Shown here: one piece after another, positions 45,530 through 57,040 of the stretch
Layout of the letters: each line of letters begins with the position of its first letter
How positions within the stretch are numbered: the stretch's first letter is position 1
Source of the DNA: Ichthyophis bannanicus
Taxonomy: Eukaryota; Chordata; Amphibia; Gymnophiona; Ichthyophiidae
Length of the DNA stretch: 64,000 nucleotides
Direction: 5' to 3'
NCBI GenBank assembly: GCA_033557465.1
Contig: CM066037.1
Span: 200,817,156 to 200,881,155, forward strand
Program-made: the position numbers and the translations under genes
Notes under the pieces: generated by a model
Told to the model about the DNA's origin: nothing
Database searches by the model: none
What the model saw: only the letters and a program-made list of their open reading frames with translations

Positions 45530-45600
45530 AGGTGTAGCCTACTGGTTAGTGCAATGTCTCCATAGGCAAGGGACACGTGTACAATTCCCACCTGTTCGTT
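45530..45600 (+). repeat. tRNA-like module in element 3
   Basis: It shows ggtgtagcctactggttagt (box-A-like) and gtacaattcccacctg (box-B-like). It resembles the SINE heads at 13310 and 37769 without a recognisable core. Confidence 0.4.
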
Positions 45601-45809
45601 TTGTGCATGTGTGCTATTCAGGTCATTTCCCTGCCTGTAACATCCAAGCTCTGCTGTGACTTGCAGGCACTCATTCCATCTACTTTGTTATGCATTCTGG
45701 CCACACTTTGGGTCAGCAAACATGCTATTCCCCATCATGTCCTTCAGAGAACATGACTTTCTTAGCTCTGCTGCGGCCCATTTCAGGGGGGCAGACATGT
45801 TCACTGTGC

Positions 45810-46005
45810 TTGGAGGTGTGGCATAATGGTTATGGCAATGGTTTGAGGCCCACTACTACTCCTTATGTGACATTTTGGAATGTGTTACTGTTGCATTTTA
45901 CGTGTGCCACAGTCTTCATGGATTGACAGCACCTCCTTGTGACCTTGGACAGATCACTTAACGCTCCTGACTACAGGTCCGTACAGTCCCTGTTTATCAT
46001 CAGAC
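45810..46005 (+). repeat. Degraded CORE/MIR-like SINE in element 3
   Basis: A tRNA-like head (gtgtggcataatggttatgg and ggtttgaggccc) is followed by cttgtgaccttggacagatc and acttaacgctcctgac, matching the MIR-type core. The tail is not clear. Confidence 0.55.
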
Positions 46006-47084
46006 ATTACCAATTCATCAGTAAGATGTACCATGATATCACTGCACTGATACAGCAGTATACTAACAGTTACATGTATACAGTTGTAACCTACATGTGA
46101 GACATGAGTCATGTATGACATCAGGACTGTGACTATACAGCTTTGGCCCCATCACATCTCTGCAGTACCTGTGGACACATCCTACCCCTTGCATAACCAC
46201 CTGCAGGTATCACCCCATGTCCATATGTGCCCCATTTGCCAAGTTTGGCTGACACCTGTCCAGTTGTTATCTGCACATTTGTCTGGGGTGTTGTATGGTG
46301 GTTGTGTGGCTGGGACAGGTGTGCGACCCACATGTCTGGTATCAGGCATTCTATGTTGCACTGATGCACATTTTCCAACACAGTACAGATACATTGGGGA
46401 TGGCACCTATGGCACATCAGTGCTGACAGCCCAAACCACCCTCTTCTCTCCCGCCATTCTTCCTTCAGCCCATCCATCTGCCTCTGTCGGCTGTGTAGAG
46501 TTATGTCTTGTCGTGCAAGCTGCTATACCATGGCCTACACAGGTACTCTTTTCAGCATTTTGGCTCTTCATACACGCCTCTCCTGTGCCTGATCTGCACA
46601 TCACCCATCCTGCTCTGTACTCCTTTCGCTGCATACATCCTGCCACTTCTGCCTCTGCTGGGGGACACATCTTCCCCATCCTATGCCACACACTCACATT
46701 GCGCTCTTTAACACTGGCACCCCTAGTGCATTGGTACAGCTGCCTCCCACATGCTCATCCAAATTACTGGCTGCCACGTAGGGTGCACATGGATCTGGCA
46801 GGCCAATCAGCTCCCACCTGTCCTTCCATTCATCACCTTTACATTGCCTTTCCTTGGTGTTCCCTTATACAGCATTAGGGTGACACCATTTTTGGATGTT
46901 AAAGTGCATGCTTCACACCTTAATACCCAATGTTCTGTTAATGCACGTTAAATGTCCCATAGTGCCCTTAACGCCAGAACACCTCCTACACACACAGAGT
47001 CCTTTTCGCATGGAAAACCCCTTATCGCTGCCCTTAACGCCCGCTAACGGCTGCTCCCATAATGCCTTTTAGTAAACATACCCC

Positions 47085-47889
47085 ATAGTCAGTTTAGGGG
47101 TTGTCATTAATGGATATGCAATTCCATGTGTGTTTTCTGGCACTTCCAAGGGTAGCAGGGCCATTTTGCAAACCTATATATATAAGTGCTATCAATTAAC
47201 TATGCAGCCTGCAATTTGGTTAATGTTAATTTTGCTAGAGAAAATAAAAAACAGAGGATTAAAAAGAATAACTTCTTTAATCCTCATGGAATCTGTGGCC
47301 TTTTTGAAAAATATATTCGTGTTTCAGAGCAGGTGTAAATCCTAATGGAGAAATTGTTTGACATATATATGAATTCCTTTTGTCAAATGGGGAATACATG
47401 TGTAGATTTTTGGCCTGCCCAAACTACTCCTATACTACGTCTCAACATGCTGCTTTGTTAGCTTTTTGTGGTGTCGATATCCACATGTAAATAGTGGCTT
47501 TCTGTAACCGCATTTACATGAATATTCTAATCAATACATGTAAATGCCGCTATCACATCTGAGGATGCTTCCAAAATAACCTCTGAATCATAGCATAATG
47601 AACAAGGTGAAACAGAATGATTTAAAATCAGCAAATGTGTATGACAAGACTGCATTCTTTCTCCATACCCTACTATTGTGCTAGTGACACCACTAGTGCA
47701 GTGGTAGTAGCCTACTATGACCATGCCTCTAGCATTTACCTCAGTTGATATGCTTTGCCACATTAAAAACACACACTAACTGCGCATTTGCCCAATGCTA
47801 CTCACTTGGTTTGCAGCTTGTCGTGCTGTGAGGGCTTGTGTGCATCAGTGATGCTGAGAGCTAAACTATCGGTACTTTAACTACTGGCA
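47085..47889. other. Unassigned stretch
   Basis: No gene or known repeat is recognised. The start (tagtcagtttaggggttgtc) faintly resembles the left flank plus left end of element 3. The remainder is AT-rich single-copy-looking DNA. Confidence 0.4.
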
Positions 47890-48539
47890 GGGTCTCCCAA
47901 GATGGACAGGTCTCAGCTGAGGTGCCAGACCAAGACAAACCACCCATCTGGGCAGCAGCAGAATGGGATAGTGTTGACGGCGGAGGATCACATTTCTGTG
48001 ACAACAGCAACAACACCAAACTTAAACCGCGCGGAAGAAAGGCCCGGCAATCTACTTCTGTATCTTGCCATTAAAACCCAATGGATAGTTACAACAAAAC
48101 AAATTGTGCTATAGTGCTGGAAGATGAGACCCCCAGGTCGGAAGGCACTTGACTAGCTACTGGGAAGAGCTGAAGACTTTTCAGAGTAAAGCCAGCATTT
48201 ATGAGGTGGTTGGATCAAAGCTCTTGGGATGTCTGACTGCTGATGTAGCTGCGCATGAAATGAGTCAGAAGCTGTAAAGATATCTTACACATTGGAACAT
48301 GGAACGTACGAAGCATGAACCAAGGGAAGTTGGAGGTGGTCAAAAATGAAATGGAACGTGTACAACTTGATCTGTTGGGTGTCAGCGAACTGAAATGGAC
48401 TGGCATTGGGTACTTTGCATCAGATAATCACATGGTCTGCTATGCTGGAAATGAAAGACAAAGGAGAAATGGTGTTGCATTTATAATAAAGAAGAAACTT
48501 GCAAGAACTCTAATGAAATACAATACAGTCAGCGAACAC
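47890..48539 (+). pseudogene. RTE/BovB-like LINE, 5' region and start of the endonuclease
   Basis: After a 5' region with ggaagatgagacccccaggt, the plus strand encodes WNVRSMNQGKLEVVKNEM, then LLGVSELKWTGIGYFASDNH and RRNGVAFIIKKKLAR. This is the N-terminal AP-like endonuclease of the RTE/BovB type (the usual N-V-R-S-M-N and S-E-L-K-W-T-G blocks). The frame runs into the Harbinger-family element at 48543 and resumes at 52750 in the same frame (EHL joining ISICLRGMP). Confidence 0.85.
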
Positions 48540-48726
48540 TTAGGGGCATGTTTACTAAACATTCCTAATGTGCGGGGACGCGGTAGTGTGCCTGTGCCAT
48601 ATAAGGAGTGGGCGGTTCAGGCCGAAAAAGGAAAAAAAACGACTGTACGTGTGCGCGTCGCGTTAATGTGCGGGGCCCACATTAGCGCGTGGGAAGGCTA
48701 AGTGGGGCGCAGCTGGGCACATATAG

Positions 48727-48800
48727 GAACAGAGCTGTAGCACAATGGTGAAGACAATAACCAATGGTGCAGGGGCCACGGGTTCAATCCCCCAGTGTGC
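48727..48800 (+). repeat. tRNA-like module (element 4, left)
   Basis: gagctgtagcacaatggtg (box-A-like) and cgggttcaatcccccag (box-B-like) match 6014-6090 of the giant element. A partial second copy (aggggttcaatccctcac) lies near 49080. Confidence 0.5.
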
Positions 48801-48870
48801 GCAACCCAAAAAGGCTGATTGAGGCACCACCTTGAATGTAGAAAGGTGTGTCAGAAGGCAAAGTAATTTT

Positions 48871-48995
48871 GTGCGGCGCACTGTTCATTTTGGGCGGCAT
48901 AAGGCAGCACACTGTTCATTTTGGGCGTCATAAGGCGGCGCACTGTTCATTTTGGGCGGCATAAGGCGGCGCACTGTTAATTGTGGGCAGCAGGA
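48871..48995 (+). repeat. 31-bp tandem repeat, four copies
   Basis: Units carrying cactgttcattttgggc recur at 48879, 48910, 48941 and (as cactgttaattgtgggc) 48972, each 31 bp apart. A decayed fifth unit follows (gcgctgatgggcacaaggcg). Confidence 0.85.
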
Positions 48996-51056
48996 TGCGG
49001 CGCGCTGATGGGCACAAGGCGGCGTGCTGATGCTAAAGCAAAGGAACACAGCCACAGACACTGACCAATGGTGCAGGGATCAGGGGTTCAATCCCTCACA
49101 ATGCCCAGTGAAAAAGGCTAGCTGAGGCAGTATGTTTTATGTTGTGGAGTGCTGTAGGAGGCTTTTTAATTTTATTTTGTGATAACTACTAGCAAACGCA
49201 CTCTCACAGCATGTTAACATAAGGCGGTCCATAAGGCACATGTTACAGTGCACCATCCGCCAAGGCACCCTAGAATGTCCCCTATAGGGCAGCATGTATG
49301 TTGCGACACAGGATAATGTATAGTGCACCCTATATGGATGCCAACCATAAAGTGCCCTATAGGGCGCCCCATAAAGCACCCTCAGAGGCACCTTATGGGT
49401 ACAGTACGCTGAGGGTGTTATTGCAGGCATCAACATATGTACAGTAAATTAAAATAATGTTTTGGACAACCCTATCACAGAATCCCACTGTGGGTTTGAA
49501 CCCATGACCTCTGGCTGCACAGGCAGTGATGTAACCATTGGGCTACAGCTCTATAGCTGTAAGCAAGCCCCTGCCTGGCTGCAGATAGCCTGCACGTCAC
49601 ATCACAGACAGTCTGCTGGTGTAAACAGGATAGGGTTAGGCCACCCGTACCCATGATGCACTGCACATGCAAATCAGCTGTCCACAGATGCACACAAGGT
49701 GGGAACTGCACCCCTAAAGCTCCCCGGCCTGGTAGGGGGAGGTGTCCGTGTGCACCCACACAGCACCTTGGCCTGGTAGGGTGTCCTGAGTGGGTGGACA
49801 AACGGCAAAGAGTAGCTAAACACCATCACATTGTGCGGTTACTGTGCTCACCCTGAGTTTGTGATGTTGCGCCCAGGACCAGGTCCACAACACCTTCCAT
49901 GGCTGAATGCGGCCATGCCAGAGTGCCAAAGCAGCAATTAACCTGTGAAATAGGTAGGTGCTGCATAATACATCTTGGCAATCCCTGTCTGCCTCAGTTA
50001 GTGGACCCGACCCCCGGCAGCAGAGTGGACCCTCAACCCTGGCCCTGCTGGGGAACAGACACCCCACAGGGCACTCCAAGCAGCTCCACACACAGACATT
50101 AAGCCTGGATATTCACAGATGCACCCCACCACTATCTGATATTCTCCTGCAGCAAGCCATCAGCCACTGCACAGCACTCCATCAAGACACATACCATCTG
50201 TGCACAGTCTGCTGGTTGGTCCTGATGGAAATGCATGCACCCACAACTGGGGTGGCAGTACACACAAGCAGATAAGTCAGTGAAGAGGCCCCAACAGGAA
50301 ACCCATATATATCACAGGAGAGAAACACAATACAGCACTATGGGTGTGCCTAGCCATGCTGCCGTCACTGCACACTCAGGGTGAGAGTGATCCCCCAGCA
50401 GCACATACAGAGGTCACCCTGTCTGTGTAGGTGGTGGCCGGGCACTACCATATCCCTGTCAGTGCCCTATGCCCTGTGCAGCTGCATCCTGGTCAGCCCA
50501 CCCTGTCTGAGATGTACCCATGGTCCCTTGCTACTCATTATGCACATTGGCAGGCCAATACTGGCAACAGTGCTGGCAGTGTGGGCTGTGGAAGGGGCTT
50601 GCAGCCAACACCCCCTGTATAGACAGACACACACTTCCACACCTATGCCATCATGGTGCTACTATTGAGGCGGTAATTAGCCTTGCCCACCAAACCGGTC
50701 CTGGGCACGGCAAGGCATGGATATGGTATGCAGTACTGCTGGGGGTCACTCCCCAGGGGGGTAAACACCATCAGAGGCCAGGCCTGGAGCACGCACCGCA
50801 AACACCTAACTGATTGTTCTGATGGGGTCAACTAGCAGTATGTGCGTAACGTATGGATATCTATCTGCCAGTACTCCTAGCAAATGTCTCAGAGCTGTGT
50901 ACCGTATACCTCAGGTGTAGGGTGACATTGCTAAGGTATGCAGGTGCTAGTATTGGGAGATGCATGCAGGGTCCAATGTTCTGCCTCTCCAGGAGACATT
51001 GGCCAATGGGGCCTGTGGGTGTGGGTGTGGGTGTGTCTGGCCCTGTTGGCTGCTGC

Positions 51057-51262
51057 TTTACGGCAGAGATTCCCAACTCCAGTCCAGGTTTGCATCACAC
51101 TGTTCGGGTTTTCCTGCTGTCCCTCATGAATATGCATGAGCTACATCTACATGCCATGGGGGTGGTGCATAGATATACAGCACAGGCATTTGTATGAGTG
51201 GCAGCATGGAACCTGACTGGTGTGTGGCCCACCAGGACTGCATTTGGGAGCTTCTGCTCTAG
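51057..51262. repeat. hAT-like MITE in element 4
   Basis: It starts cggcagagattcccaactcc and ends in the complementary gactgcatttgggagcttct; imperfect inverted arms. Homologue of 23990-24195. Confidence 0.5.
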
Positions 51263-51397
51263 GTACTGCCCCTGTTCATGGTGTCTGTGCTCAGTGGGGT
51301 AAAAGATAGACGTAGTACCATTGCATATGTCCTCGCCACGAAAGGTGTGTCCTTACTATCACTGTTTAGTTGTGGGAAAAATATGTGGGCAGGATTG

Positions 51398-51480
51398 GCA
51401 GTAACCCCAGCTGGGCTTTGAACCTGTGACATTCTGTTCTTGCATGCATTGTCTGAGTGCACTGCACCACCGTGTAGCCA
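51398..51480 (-). repeat. tRNA-like module (element 4, right)
   Basis: On the minus strand, a box-A-like tggtgcagtgcactcag is followed by a box-B-like gtcacaggttcaaagcccag. It is equivalent to the module at 24331-24420. A further related one lies at about 51850-51935. Confidence 0.5.
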
Positions 51481-52749
51481 CAGATTGGCTGGATTCCCTG
51501 GAACATCCATGACTGTGGATCTGGCAGGGCCTGTCTGTTGCAGTGGACTGTGCCAGCCTGCACATGGCTAGGCCTCTGTCTTCTGTGGCTAGCAGCCACT
51601 GCCCCCTGCACCACATGTACTCGTCCGCCAACATGCTGGCATGAGCCTCTCTCAGAAAAAGCAGATGACCTGATTGCAATGTGGCAGTACGGGACTGCAT
51701 TTGGGGGACGTGGCTGTAGGTAATGCCCATTGTTGTGGTGTGTGTGCGGTGTTGGATAAAATATGGGTGTTTTCCCCATGCTTATGTTCCCTGCAATACA
51801 AGGGATTCTGCGCTATCTTTGTTTAGTGGTGGGTAAAATATAGGGACTGGGCTGGCAAGTGCCCCAGCTGGGATTTGAACCTCTGGTCCTAGAGGTACTG
51901 GCTCTGTCTGCTGCACCACACTATGGCCACAGAGACAGTGCAGCCCCTGGAGGTAGTAAATCTGGCAGGATGGAGTCGGAAACCCTGCTCTACGCATTTT
52001 TACTGTGGGCACATGCACCCTGTCTGGTGACAAACGTGCACATAAACCCCGGAAATGACCACGGAAAATGGGGGACACAATATCACCATGCTGGGCAACA
52101 GTGATATTAATGGGCAACCATAGCAAACACTCACAGGAAAGCTCCAACAAAAAGGAAATGTTTTTTGGAAGAGTCTCCGCTCCGTACACCTTTCCAAAAA
52201 TCATTTCTTTTTGCTGGAGCTTTCCTGGGTGTTTTTTTTAGTTTTGCCCATTACTATAACTGTTCCCCAGCTGACTTACTATTTTTACAATTTTTGTTGT
52301 GGTCCTTTTCTATTTTTAATTCCACTTTTGGGCTGTGCAGATGTATCACACTGCTAACGTTTTGCAGGTTTCCCCGGTTTTGCTGTACATTGCTGACGGA
52401 AATGGTTTCTCTTCCCTTTAAATGCCCTCTACCGCGAGTGTTTCACTCGCTCTATTTTTCCCTTGTAAATTCGGCAACGCAACTGTGCGAGGGGCCTCTC
52501 CCCTCCCCTTCCCCGCCCATTAACCCCTTCTACCCACCCCTCCGGGGCCTTCCTCCGCCCTCCATTAGCCTTTCCACGCCTCTATCGGACATTTGCGGGT
52601 GCGTACTTCTGCGGCACCCGTTACTGTGACGCGCAAGGGTGCGGGGCTTCATCGCACATTTTCAGGGTGCTTAAGCGCTCTTAAATACGCTTTTAGTGCG
52701 CTATTGTGCGGCTGCGCACATTGGCGGTTTTTAGTAAACATGCCCCTTA

Positions 52750-53693
52750 ATCTCTATTTGTCTACGAGGAATGCCTATCAACACAACTATAATTCAAGTA
52801 TATGCCCTAAAAACAGCTGCAGAAGAGAATGAAATTGAAGCATTCTATGAACACGTACAAGCTGAAATTGACAGAACATGCAAACAGGATATCCTGATAG
52901 TCATGGGTGACTGGAAAGCAAAAGTTGGCAACAAAGAAGAAGACAAAGTAGTTGGAAAATATGGTCTTGGCAACAGAAATGAAGCTGGAGAAAGACTGAT
53001 AGAATTCTGCAAAGCCAACTATCTATTCATCTCAAACACCTTCTTCCAGCAACACAAGCGGCGACTGTACACATGGACTTCACCCAATGGATTGTATAAA
53101 AATCAAATTGACTACATCTGTGGAAGTCAATGATGGAAAAGCTCTATAACATCAACAAAGACAAAACCTGGAGCTGACTGTGGTACAGATCATCAACTAC
53201 TAGTATGCAAACTCAAGCTAAAGTTGAAAAAGAGCAAACCACTCATGAATGCAGCAAAATATGACCTTGAGAATATACCACTGGAATTTAAAGACTACCT
53301 GCAAAATTGATTTGCTGCTTTAGATACAAATGACAAAGCTCCAGAAGAGTTATGGAATGACATCAAGAAGGTTGAAGAAAGCGAGAAGTCTCTACAAAAG
53401 GTAAAAAAGAAAGAACGGCCAAAATGGATGACGGAAGAAACTCTGAAAATTGCCCAGAAATGCAGAGAAGCTAAAGCCAGAGGAGAAAGAAAGACAATCA
53501 CAGAACTTAACAGAGATTTCCAATGTGCAGCAAGACAGGACAAGGAAAAGTACTACAACGACGCATGCAAGGAAATAGAAGCAGAAACTATTAGAGGAAG
53601 AACAAGATCGGCTTTCCTAAAGCTACGAGAGTTAAAGAAAAAGTTCCAGCCTCGAATTGGAATGTTACAAGATGCTCAAGGTTCTATGTTATT
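52750..53693 (+). pseudogene. RTE/BovB-like LINE, endonuclease continuation
   Basis: The frame 52771-53133 encodes TIIQVYALKTAAEENEIEAF, IVMGDWKAKVGN, GLGNRNEAGERLIEFCKANY and RRLYTWTSPNGLYKNQIDYI, all typical BovB-type endonuclease blocks. After a frameshift, DHQLLVCKLKLKLKK and (53428-53690) IAQKCREAKARGERKTI follow in the linker to the reverse transcriptase. An L2 element interrupts at 53694. The central reverse transcriptase is missing, and the 3' part returns at 61526. Confidence 0.85.
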
Positions 53694-56600
53694 TATTTAT
53701 TTATTTATTTACTTATTACAGGCTCTTATATACCGCTCTATTTAGTATAAGCGCGGTTCACAATATAGACAATAGACCAGAACAACAAACTGTTTGGTTT
53801 TACATAGAACAGGTACGAGAACTTGGATAAAACATAGGGAAAATTGTTAACTGAAACTATTTACATGAGTATTTACATGTATATACAACAGGATTTATTC
53901 TTAGTTTGAGTAGTGTTCAAAATGGCTGGCTGGTCTAGTAATATTGGGGGAAAAGGTGAGATTTGAGTGCCTTTCTGAAAAGAGTTAGGTCAGTGACAGC
54001 TCGAATCTCTGGTGGTAAGGTGTTCCAGCACTTAGGGGCATAGAAGCTGAAGGCCCTGTTAGACATCGATAGTAAGCATTTTGTTGCTGCTTTAGGGATT
54101 ACTAGCACGTTAGTCGATATCGTTCTCCTGGATCTGTTAGGTGGAACGGTCTGAATGAGGTCTGTTAGGGAGGGGGAAGTGATGCTTTTGATGGCCTTGA
54201 AGGTGAGTAATAAGGTCTTGAACAATAGTCTGCCATGTATGGGGAGCCAGTGAAGCTGTTTTAGAATGGGTGTTACATGGTCCCTTCTTGATGCTCCATA
54301 GAGGACTCTAGCAGCGGTATTCATGGCAAGTTGTAAAGGGTTTAAGGTGGAGTGTGGGAGGCCTTGAAGAATGGCATTAGCATAGTCAAGGTGCGGTAAG
54401 GTTAAAGCTTGGAATATAGTCCGGAAGTCATCAGGATCAAGCAAGGAGCGAAGATGGCGGAGTGTCCGGATCTTGAGGTAGATTGCTCTGACTACGTTGG
54501 TTATATGTAATTTCATATCCATGCGTTGGTCCAAAGTGACTCCACGGTATCGAATGGAAGGTTTTGTTTGGAGCTCGGCTTCTTTCACCTTTATCTTGGG
54601 TGGGGGGGGGGTGAAAAGTGGGTCCCTAGTGATGAAGAGAACGTCAGTCTTCTTGTGTTGAATATGGAGGTTCTGGGATTGAAGCCATTCAGACACTGCA
54701 TCAAAACATTTGGTTAGCGGGGAAAGATCCACATGGACTGTGGAGAAAGGCATGTAGAGAAGGATGTCGTCTGCGTATATCAAGCATTCGACCTTGAAGG
54801 ACCTGATGATGTTGCAGACGGGCTGTATGTATATATTGAATAAGAGTGATGATAGGGAGGACCCTTGTGGTACGCCCTGCCTTTGGTGGAAAGGTGTGGA
54901 TGTTGCGGTTCCTGAGGTTACATACTGCCATCTCTGATCAAGGTATGACCTGCACCAATCCAGAGCAGTGTCGTTGATGCCCTTTTCTTTTAGTCGCTCT
55001 ATTAAAAGATCATGATGTACAGAGTCAAAAGCCGCAGCAATGTCTAAGAAGATAAGAACAAAGCCTTGGCGGATGTTGTCAATGCCTGTAATAATATTGT
55101 TGCAAAGAGTGGTAAGGAGGGTTTCTACACCGTGAAACTCTCTGAAGCCATGTTGGCATTGGTCCAGAGGGGAGGCGGTGTCGATGTGGTCCTGTATTTG
55201 TCTTTGAGCTTCCTTTTCAATTATTTTAGCTAGAAGGGGTATACTAGCTATGGGTCTATAAGATTCAACCTTTTGTGGGTCGAGTTTGGGGTTTTTCAAG
55301 AGGGGTCTGATGGATGTTCTCTTGAGGGCTGATGGGAAGGAACCAGACGTAAAGGATAAATTCATCATTCTAGTGTTGATGGGGCTAAGATCCTGGCGTA
55401 GTTCCTTTATCCAATGAGCTGGGCAGGGGTCGGTTTGAGCAGTGGTAGTGTTAAGGGCAGCGATGGTGTCCTCAACATGTTTTTTAGATGGTGTGGAGAA
55501 CATAGATAGGTTCAATATGCATATGGTGTCTTGAGTAGGGATTGTTGCGATACTGTCAGTTTGTAGCAGCTTAGATTGCAGATACTCGGCGAAAGCTTGG
55601 GGTTGAATGGGTTCAGGTTGTTCAGGCGATGGTTCCTTAGATAAGGTCTTGACTAGATTGAAAAGATCACGTGGTTTATTTAGTGATCTTTTTAGTGTAT
55701 CAGTATGAAATTGTTTCATTTTGGCCGTGACTGACTGTGCGTAGATAGATGTAATTTGTAGGCTGTTTGGTCCTCCGTAGAGCGTGATCGCCGCCATCGT
55801 TTTTCCAATCTTCTTAGGTGTGTGAGGGAAGCTCGTAGGTCAGGGGAGAACCAAGGAGAGGATTTTCTTTTCTTTGGGTTGTTAATCTGGTTTGGTTGCA
55901 GAGCAATGGTGCTGATATTGCTATTCCAGGTGGTGATCAGATTTTCGAGATTGAGAGAAGTGTCATTGAGGAGAGGACGTGTTTCAGCAAGAATATGTTC
56001 TTTGTTGAAAGTTCTGAATTTCCGAGACGTTACTTTTGTTGAGATAATAGAGTTCTTGTTGATGTGTGATGATTGTTTGCCTTTGATGGGGATGGGGAAG
56101 GTGATTAAGTTGTGGTCTGACCAAGGTACCAGGGTTACAGATGTGTCAAGTTTATTGTTGGAATCAAGGGCTGTCAGAGGGGCAAAGATCATGTCAAGGA
56201 TGTTTCCTCTTTTGTGTGGGTACTTCGACAATTTGCTTGTAGCCCAGCTCGTTGATTGCTTCTAGGAGGGCTGAGGCGTGGCTGGGGTGAAGTGTTGGGA
56301 GATTGAAGTCTCCTAGTATCCAATTAGGAATGCTGGGTTTGCGTGTGTTGGCTGCTAGGTCTAAAATGTTAGGAAGGTCATCAGGGGAGGGTGAGGGCGC
56401 TCTGTATATCAAATTGATGGAGCACTGCTCATTTGTGATGGCTATGACGTCCATGTTGTTTGAGCTTGTGGAGTCAACGGTGTGGAAATGTAGGTCTGCC
56501 TTGGTAAGTATGAGGATACCTCCTCCTCTCTTGTTCTCTCTATGTTGGGAATGGACGGAGAAGTTGGGGGGTATGAGTTGATTAAGGATTACATTATCTG

Positions 56601-57040
56601 CGTCAGATAACCAGGTTTCGGTTATCATGAGTATATCCAGATTGTAGGAAGAAATTTTGTCAGCGATAACTGGCCATTTCTTACGGATAGACCGTGCATT
56701 TATGAGAGCACAGTTTATGCATAGGGGTTGAGGGGGTTCAACTTGTTTATTCTTCTTGGATTGTTGAAGAGCTATGTGTATTAGGTGAGAGTGGCGCATG
56801 GGGGCTTCAACTCTTGGGTTGAGATAAGGAGCTTCTGCCCATCTTTTTCCATGGCTCAGAAGTATTGGAATTTGGTGGGTTGTGTGATGTAGGGCAAGGG
56901 CTTCATTAAGCCAGCCTAGGAGAAAGAGAATACAGATAGCCAGGGTATTGATTGGTAGAGCCATTGGAGTTTCCGTTGATTGGATACGGCACTTTCTGTG
57001 GGGGATTGGAAATGCTGTTACGTTTGCCTACTCGGGTACT
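53694..57040 (-). mobile_element. L2-like LINE, nearly complete
   Basis: The 3' end lies at the left with a tttatttattta tail (53694-53712). Reading leftwards on the minus strand from 57040 gives the endonuclease, reverse transcriptase and 3' UTR of an L2-clade LINE. It is inserted in the RTE/BovB copy in the opposite orientation. A possible 5' UTR continues to about 57640. Confidence 0.85.
53935..56964 (-). pseudogene. L2-like ORF2: AP endonuclease and reverse transcriptase
   Basis: 56964-56194 begins MALPINTLAICILFLL and carries NCALINARSIRKKWPVIAD, MITETWLSD, GGGILILTKADLHFHTVD and NWILGDFNLPTLHP. After a frameshift, 56231-55716 gives NILDMIFAPL, VPWSDHNLITFPI and SSPWFSPDLR. After another, 55797-53935 gives 620 codons with ESYRPIASIPLLAKIIEKE, CQHGFREFHGVETLL, LIFLDIAAAFDSVHHDLL (motif A), QRQGVPQGSSLSSLLFNIY and ECLIYADDILLYM (catalytic YADD). 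The end is FKTLLLTFKAIK and CWNTLPPEIRAV. All catalytic residues that I can locate are present; two frameshifts are the main defects, so the copy looks young. Confidence 0.9.

Larger units (their letters stand above)
42811..47084 (+). mobile_element. Harbinger-family element 3 (non-autonomous)
   Basis: The left end ggggtatgtttactaatggg (42811) and right end ttttagtaaacatacccc (47084) match the family termini. Subterminal DNA is rich in gttaag and ttaacgcc motifs. Internal blocks shared with the other elements include ctcactctgactgagcagtg (near 44690). No target duplication is evident: TTG precedes and ATA follows. No transposase or SANT coding sequence is recognised. It also carries a CORE-type SINE and a TG microsatellite. 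Confidence 0.7.
48543..52746 (+). mobile_element. Harbinger-family element 4 (non-autonomous, 4.2 kb)
   Basis: The left end ggggcatgtttactaaa and right end tttagtaaacatgcccc are inverted repeats flanked by TTA on both sides (48540-48542 and 52747-52749). The inserted LINE frame is exactly restored on removal. Landmarks follow the order of the giant: plus tRNA-like module, minus tRNA-like module (49483-49555), cccatgatgcactgcacatg (49650), hAT-like MITE, and minus tRNA-like modules near the right end. Transposase and SANT genes are absent, so it depends on another copy. It is the clearest internally deleted relative here. Confidence 0.9.

Noticed and set aside
42799..47097. A long target duplication (tagtcag...) around element 3
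   Set aside because: Only seven bases match exactly, position relative to the ends differs, and other family members show 3-bp TWA duplications.
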